From Chloroflexota bacterium (lineage in GTDB: Bacteria > Chloroflexota > Limnocylindria > QHBO01), in assembly GCA_024636135.1 (NCBI GenBank), contig JAGXHP010000031.1:1-9922 (forward strand): a stretch of DNA of 9,922 nt, written 5' to 3'. The notes below the pieces were generated by a model. That model was not told where the DNA came from. It saw only the letters and a list, made by a program, of their open reading frames with translations, and did not search any database. Of this stretch, positions 5,697 to 9,922 are shown one piece after another (the first letter of the stretch is position 1; every line of letters starts with the position of its first letter). The translations under genes were made by a program, and so were the position numbers.

Positions 5697-6888
5697 GTTC
5701 CCGCTGCTCGAGGCAGCGGTCTATCTCAACACCTGCTCGCTCGGGGCTCGCACCGAACGGTCGCGCCGCCACCTCGAGGAGTTCTTGTCAGGCTGGGACA
5801 ACTTGGGCGCGCGCGCCTGGTACCGGGAGTGGCTGGGCGAGCTCACCGCCCTGCGCGACGACTTCGGCGCCATCCTTGGCGTGCCCGGATCGGAGATCTC
5901 CCTGGCAGCCAGCGTCAGCGCCGCACTGGCGGTGGTGGCCTCGACGCTCGACCCGCTGCACCGCGGTGACGACGCGGCACTCGGGCGGCTCAGGGACGCC
6001 GGCGTGCCGGTGGGCAGCGGTCCGCGGAAGCGCGTCGTGACCACCGCCCTCGACTTTCCGACGATCGGCCACCAGTGGCTCGCCCGTGAATCCCTAGGAG
6101 TGGAGCTGGTCGTCGTCCCGACCGGCGACGGCCTCACCGTCTCCGTCGACGACATCGCCGCTGCGATCGACGAGCGCACCGCGCTGGTCGCGATCGGCCA
6201 CGTGTTCTTCACCTCGGGCGCACTCAACGACCTGGATGCGCTCTCCGCCGTGTGTCGGGAGCGCGGGGCCCTGCTGCTCGTCGACGCCTACCAGGCCACC
6301 GGCCTGGTGCCGACGAATCTCGGCACCAGCGACATTGATCTCTACGTCTCCGGGACGCTGAAGTGGCTCCACGGCGGACCGGGGACCGCGTTCCTGCGGG
6401 TCCGGCCCGGACTGTGGGACGCGCTGCTGCCGACCACCACGGGCTGGTTCAGCAGTGCCCGGCAGTTCGACTTCGCGGTCGACGCCCTCGACCTGGCGGC
6501 CGATGGTCGGCGCTACGAGCTCGGCACCCCATCGGTACCATCCGCGGCGATCGCACGCGGCGGGATGGAGCTCGTTCGCGAGATCGGCGTCGAGCGGCTG
6601 AGCGAGCGAACCCGCGATCTCGGCGATCTCCTCATCGCCCTCGCCGATGCGCGCGGGCTCGAAGTCCGCGCGATCCGCGACCCGGAACGACGGGGCGGCA
6701 TCGTGGCGATCGGCGCGGATGACCCGCGCTCCGTCGTGAACGCGCTGGCCGACGAGGGCATCATTGTCGACTTCCGGCCGGGGATCGTGCGCTGCTCGCC
6801 CGCCTTCTACAACACCGAGGCAGAGGTCGAGCGCCTCGTGGATCGGCTGGCATTCCACCTGGGTGGAGCAGGAGTCACCGTCAGCTGA
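5647..6888 (+). CDS. Kynureninase-like PLP-dependent enzyme (aminotransferase class V fold)
   Basis: A 413-residue cytosolic fold-type I PLP enzyme. The closest motif match is kynureninase and its unassigned relatives rather than NifS/SufS desulfurases. Visible: NTCSLGA at 28-34; LDFPT at 135-139; GHVFFTSGALNDL at 184-196; the PLP-binding VDAYQATG at 212-219 with Asp213; SGTLKWLHGGPG at 235-246 with the Schiff-base Lys239; GWFSS at 266-270; LGTPS at 292-296; and RCSPAFYNT at 382-390. Residues about 104-126 (HRGDDAALGRLRDAGV and flanks) look like an inserted loop before the LDFPT block. No other tryptophan- or NAD-pathway gene is nearby, so kynurenine as substrate is not established; a C-S or C-C lyase or an aminotransferase on another amino acid is possible. 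ATG 5647 is chosen because it is the nearest in-frame start to the conserved core; it lacks a ribosome site. The gene is convergent with, and overlaps, the LuxR-family gene. Confidence 0.85.
   Translation: MPTPTPRHAELLEHRAEFPLLEAAVYLNTCSLGARTERSRRHLEEFLSGWDNLGARAWYREWLGELTALRDDFGAILGVPGSEISLAASVSAALAVVASTLDPLHRGDDAALGRLRDAGVPVGSGPRKRVVTTALDFPTIGHQWLARESLGVELVVVPTGDGLTVSVDDIAAAIDERTALVAIGHVFFTSGALNDLDALSAVCRERGALLLVDAYQATGLVPTNLGTSDIDLYVSGTLKWLHGGPGTAFLRVRPGLWDALLPTTTGWFSSARQFDFAVDALDLAADGRRYELGTPSVPSAAIARGGMELVREIGVERLSERTRDLGDLLIALADARGLEVRAIRDPERRGGIVAIGADDPRSVVNALADEGIIVDFRPGIVRCSPAFYNTEAEVERLVDRLAFHLGGAGVTVS
6881..6888. other. Palindromic convergent stop overlap
   Basis: TCAGCTGA is a perfect 8-bp palindrome that supplies the TGA stop, and the final Ser-stop (AGC TGA), of both the plus-strand PLP-enzyme gene and the minus-strand LuxR-family gene. 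There is no space for a terminator between the two genes, so each transcript must run into the other gene. Confidence 0.9.
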
Positions 6889-9886
6889 GCTGGAAGAGGC
6901 CCATGCGATGGGCCATAGCCGCCGCTTCGCTGCGGCGGTTGACGCCGAGCTTGCCGAGGATGTTGCTCACGTGAACGCCGGCGGTGCTCTCGGCCATGAA
7001 CAGGGCATCGCCGATCTGGCGGTTGCTCCTCCCATCCGCCACGAGCGCCAGCACCTCGCGCTCGCGCCGCGTCAATCCGAGTTGGGCCACCGCGTCGTCC
7101 GCGGTATCGACTCCCTCGATGCCGATGCGTGCGCGGCGCGCCAACGCCTCGACGTTTTGCCGAAGCGGCCCCGCGCCGAGATCGATGGCGATGACGTGCG
7201 CCTCGGACAGCGCGGCCGCGCCCTCGTCGCGGCGCCGCCCTCGCAGCGCGACGGTCGCGAGGCCGAGCAGAGTTCTCCCCAGCTCGAAGGGCCGGCCCAG
7301 TTCGCGGCGCGCGGCGACCGTGGCCTCCCAGAGGTCGAGATCAACCTCCCCGCGGGCGCGCGAGGCCAGCGCATCGCCGAAGAGCAGGTCGGCCTCGATG
7401 GTCCGGGCTGGCTTCTTCGCAATGCCGCGGACCCGATTGACGTGCCGGCGCACCTCGACCTGCAGCTCACCCGCACGCTCGACCGCCGCTGCGGCGCGTC
7501 GCCGATCGGACACCGCGCGCGCCATCTCGGCTTCCTGGACCTCCGCCCGCAGCCCGATGGTCAGGAGCCGACGTGCATCGGTATCAAGATCCGGCTCGTC
7601 GAGCCGCCCGAGCGTGGCGGCCACCACCTCCCGCGCGACGCGCGGCTGGCCGGACACGATCGCCAGCTCGGCCCGTCGTACCCCCATCAGGTCCGGGTCG
7701 GGACCGACCACCCGTTCCCCCAGGCCCTCGTACGTCGCCAAATCGCGCTCGACCTGCGCGAGATCACCGCGACCAATGCTGAGCTGGATGCGATTCGAGA
7801 GGAGCCAGCGCATGGCATACCGCGTCGGCTCGCTGGCAATCTCCTCGTCGAGAACCCGCCCGGCCTCGTTCCACCGACCCAGGTCGTGCAGGGCGCGGCC
7901 CATCTTCGAGCCGAGCTGGCCGCCGAACCGCGCCTCGGCGCCGAGCCCGCGCAGCCGATCGCGGGCCGACTGCGCAACGCCGAGCGCCTCGTCATGGAAG
8001 GCCGCTTCGTCCAGCGCCCATCCGAGGCCGACCGCCGCCAGGAAGATCGCCTGCGCGTCGCCGAGTTCGTGGGCCAGCGCGTACCCGTCGCGCAGCACCG
8101 AGATGCCGCGCTCCAGGTCGGATCGGCAGGCGAGGTCGAGCCCGAGGGCGGTCAGCGCCAGCGTCTCCGCCGGGCGCGCGCCGACGGCGCGGGAGACCGC
8201 GAGCGCGGCCTCGGCCATCGCCATCGACTCGCTGAAGCGGCTGCGAATCATGAGGGAGTGCGCAAGGTCGGCGACGACCCAGGCCCGTTCCGGCGTGGGA
8301 GGATCGAGCGGAATCAGCTCCACGGCGCGCTCCATGGCGCGCACCCCGGCCCGCCAGTCGCCCGCCTCGTTCAGGTACCACGCCAGCCGGTGGTGGAGGA
8401 CGCCGGCGCGCATCGGCTCCGCGGCCGAATCGGTCTCGCCCAGCGCCGATCGCACGAGGTCGATCGAGCGCCGCGTGTCGCCGGCGTGGGCGGCAGCTTC
8501 GGCCGCCTCTTCGAGGATCGTCGTGCGGTCCAGGCCCGGCGGCAGGCGATCAGCCGGCACGCGAGTCCAGAGCTCGAGCGCCCGCTCCAGGAATGCCTGG
8601 CCCTCGTGATGCGCGAATGCGTGCACCGCGGACCGACCGGCCGCCACCGATGCCGCCAGGCTGTGCTCCAGGTCATGGGCCATCAGCCAATGGTGGGCCA
8701 GCTGCGCCGCGATGCCCGCACGCTCGCGCGGGTCGCCATCGGCCCGCCGGTCCAGGGCCACCGCATAGGCGGCGTGCAGCCGCGTCCGCTCGTTGGGCAG
8801 CAGGTCCTCGTACACCGCTTCCTGCACCAGCGCATGGCGGAAGCGGTAGCCGGGCGTCTCGATGGGCGCGGTCGGAATGAGCAGGTGGTGCTCGACGTTC
8901 TCGCGGATCGCCGCAGTCAGCGCGTCCTCGGGTTCGCCGGCCACCGCCGCGAGGGTCTCGTGGTCGACGCCCTGGCCCGCCACCGACGCAATGCGAAGGA
9001 CCCGCTGCGCCGCCTCGCCGAGACGCCGGATGCGCTCGTCGAGCGTGTCGCGCAGGCTCCGCGGGAGAGCGAGCCCGGCCTCCCCCGCCGCCATGAGCTC
9101 CTCGACGAAAAGTGGGTTGCCGCCGGATCGAGCCATGACCGTGGACACGAGCTCCGGGGGAGGAGGGCCGTCGATGATCCCCGCCAGGACGCGAGTCAGC
9201 TCCTCATCGTCGAGCGCCGATATTTCCACCGAGTCGACACCCTCGAGACGCGCCAGCTCCGCCAACAGCGGCCGCAGCGGGTGACGCCGGTGCATCTCAT
9301 CCGATCGGTAGGTCCCGATGATCAGCAGTCGGGTATCACCACCGCTGCGGACGAGAAAACGAAGCAGATCCCGGGTCGACGAGTCCGACCAGTGAAGATC
9401 CTCCAGCACCAGCACCAGCGGCTGCTGCTCCGCGATCCGGCGGAAGAGGCCTAGAACCACCTCGAACAGGCGGGCCTGATTCTCCGGTCGCCCGTGGCGA
9501 CCGCCGACCGCGGCCGGGACCGGACCAAGATCGGGAAGCAGGTGCGCCAGCTCCGTTCGCCCGGGACCGATGAGCTCATCGAGGCGCTCCCGTGGCAGCG
9601 ATCGAATCAGCGGGCGCAACGCCCCGACGAACGATGCGTAGGGAAGGCCGGCATCGCCCAGCTGGAGGCAGTCCCCGATCAGCACCTGGGCGCCGGCCTC
9701 GCGGGCACCGCTGGCAAACTCCGAGATCAGCCGTGTCTTTCCAATCCCGGCGTCGCCTGCCACCAGGCACATCGTCGCCCGATGGCTCGAGGCGAGCTCG
9801 AGTGCCGCATGCAAACCCGTCAGCTGGGCGTCTCGTCCGACGAAGGTCGGACTGCTCACACGGACCATATCGCCGATGATACCCAT
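6881..9886 (-). CDS. LuxR-family transcriptional regulator with N-terminal ATPase and TPR domains (LAL/MalT type)
   Basis: A 1001-residue regulator with the three-part layout of large ATP-binding LuxR (LAL) proteins. An AAA/STAND-type ATPase starts at FVGRDAQL (15-22), with Walker A GDAGIGKT at 44-51 and Walker B LVLVLED at 157-163 followed by LHWSD. An Ala/Arg-rich helical TPR-like region covers about 380-930. A LuxR helix-turn-helix occupies 938-1001, with LTRREREVL at its start and TAGVHVSNILGKLGV as recognition helix and following helix. In this class ATP and an inducer acting through the repeats trigger DNA binding; the inducer here is unknown. Start ATG 9886 follows a GGGGG tract; ATG 9868 (codon 7) or GTG at codon 10 would also keep the ATPase whole. 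No receiver, PAS or membrane segment is seen. No target gene can be named. Confidence 0.93.
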   Translation of the reverse strand: MGIIGDMVRVSSPTFVGRDAQLTGLHAALELASSHRATMCLVAGDAGIGKTRLISEFASGAREAGAQVLIGDCLQLGDAGLPYASFVGALRPLIRSLPRERLDELIGPGRTELAHLLPDLGPVPAAVGGRHGRPENQARLFEVVLGLFRRIAEQQPLVLVLEDLHWSDSSTRDLLRFLVRSGGDTRLLIIGTYRSDEMHRRHPLRPLLAELARLEGVDSVEISALDDEELTRVLAGIIDGPPPPELVSTVMARSGGNPLFVEELMAAGEAGLALPRSLRDTLDERIRRLGEAAQRVLRIASVAGQGVDHETLAAVAGEPEDALTAAIRENVEHHLLIPTAPIETPGYRFRHALVQEAVYEDLLPNERTRLHAAYAVALDRRADGDPRERAGIAAQLAHHWLMAHDLEHSLAASVAAGRSAVHAFAHHEGQAFLERALELWTRVPADRLPPGLDRTTILEEAAEAAAHAGDTRRSIDLVRSALGETDSAAEPMRAGVLHHRLAWYLNEAGDWRAGVRAMERAVELIPLDPPTPERAWVVADLAHSLMIRSRFSESMAMAEAALAVSRAVGARPAETLALTALGLDLACRSDLERGISVLRDGYALAHELGDAQAIFLAAVGLGWALDEAAFHDEALGVAQSARDRLRGLGAEARFGGQLGSKMGRALHDLGRWNEAGRVLDEEIASEPTRYAMRWLLSNRIQLSIGRGDLAQVERDLATYEGLGERVVGPDPDLMGVRRAELAIVSGQPRVAREVVAATLGRLDEPDLDTDARRLLTIGLRAEVQEAEMARAVSDRRRAAAAVERAGELQVEVRRHVNRVRGIAKKPARTIEADLLFGDALASRARGEVDLDLWEATVAARRELGRPFELGRTLLGLATVALRGRRRDEGAAALSEAHVIAIDLGAGPLRQNVEALARRARIGIEGVDTADDAVAQLGLTRREREVLALVADGRSNRQIGDALFMAESTAGVHVSNILGKLGVNRRSEAAAMAHRMGLFQLS

Positions 9887-9889
9887 GGC

Positions 9890-9901
9890 GCCCCCGGGGG
9901 C
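9890..9901. repeat. GC palindrome just upstream of the LuxR-family start
   Basis: gcccccgggggc is a perfect 12-bp palindrome beginning 3 bp upstream of the ATG at 9886. It could be an operator or a translation-blocking hairpin, but in DNA this GC-rich it may be chance. The rest of the upstream region (to 9922) is too short to show a promoter. Confidence 0.3.
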
Positions 9902-9922
9902 CGGCCTCTCGTCGATGATGAC

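Noticed and set aside
6764..9454. An 896-codon open frame on the plus strand opposite the LuxR-family gene
   Set aside because: It mirrors the minus-strand regulator, whose ATPase and helix-turn-helix motifs are unmistakable. Its composition (Arg/His/Gly/Ala/Pro-rich, no recognisable domain) is typical of antisense frames in GC-rich DNA, where stop codons are rare.

Overview
This is a GC-rich bacterial chromosome segment (roughly two thirds G+C or more, with strong G/C bias at third codon positions). It is almost fully coding and carries ordinary housekeeping genes plus one very large regulator. I saw no insertion sequence, phage gene, tRNA, rRNA, CRISPR array or other mobile signature. The MetK and ProC sequences, a stand-alone single-domain mannose-1-phosphate guanylyltransferase, a hexose phosphomutase opening with FGTDGWR, and a MalT/LAL-type LuxR regulator with a TAGVHVSNIL recognition helix would all suit a GC-rich Chloroflexota lineage (for example Limnocylindria-like soil or freshwater groups). 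An actinobacterium or a related candidate phylum cannot be excluded. This placement is inference, because no marker gene settles it.

Layout. Positions 1-5540 form a minus-strand block. Reading in the direction of transcription it runs: metK (5540-4347), a small TPR protein (4350-3718), proC (3721-2855), a 116-bp gap with two nested dyads, manC (2738-1668), a DUF374-type acyltransferase (1671-1021), a 118-bp gap, and a phosphogluco/phosphomannomutase (902 to beyond the window start). Three of the junctions are 4-bp stop/start overlaps: GTGA, ATGA and an unusual CTGA. Translational coupling is therefore likely within metK-TPR-proC and within manC-acyltransferase. Positions 5541-5646 are a short divergent promoter region. 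A kynureninase-like class V PLP enzyme is read rightward (5647-6888). It converges on, and overlaps by 8 bp, a 1001-residue ATPase/TPR/LuxR regulator on the minus strand (9886-6881).

How the genes could work together. The phosphomutase (Man-6-P to Man-1-P or the glucose equivalent) and ManC (Man-1-P + GTP to GDP-mannose) are consecutive steps of nucleotide-sugar synthesis. The acyltransferase coupled to ManC suggests the mannose may go into an acylated envelope glycolipid; this is inference. MetK makes S-adenosylmethionine and ProC makes proline; the role of the TPR protein between them is unknown. The targets of the LuxR-family regulator are not visible.

I found no clearly new multi-gene system. 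The points most worth a second look are the CTG start, the divergent acyltransferase motif, the dyad cluster upstream of manC, the TPR protein locked between metK and proC, and the overlapping upstream ORF at the PLP-enzyme start.
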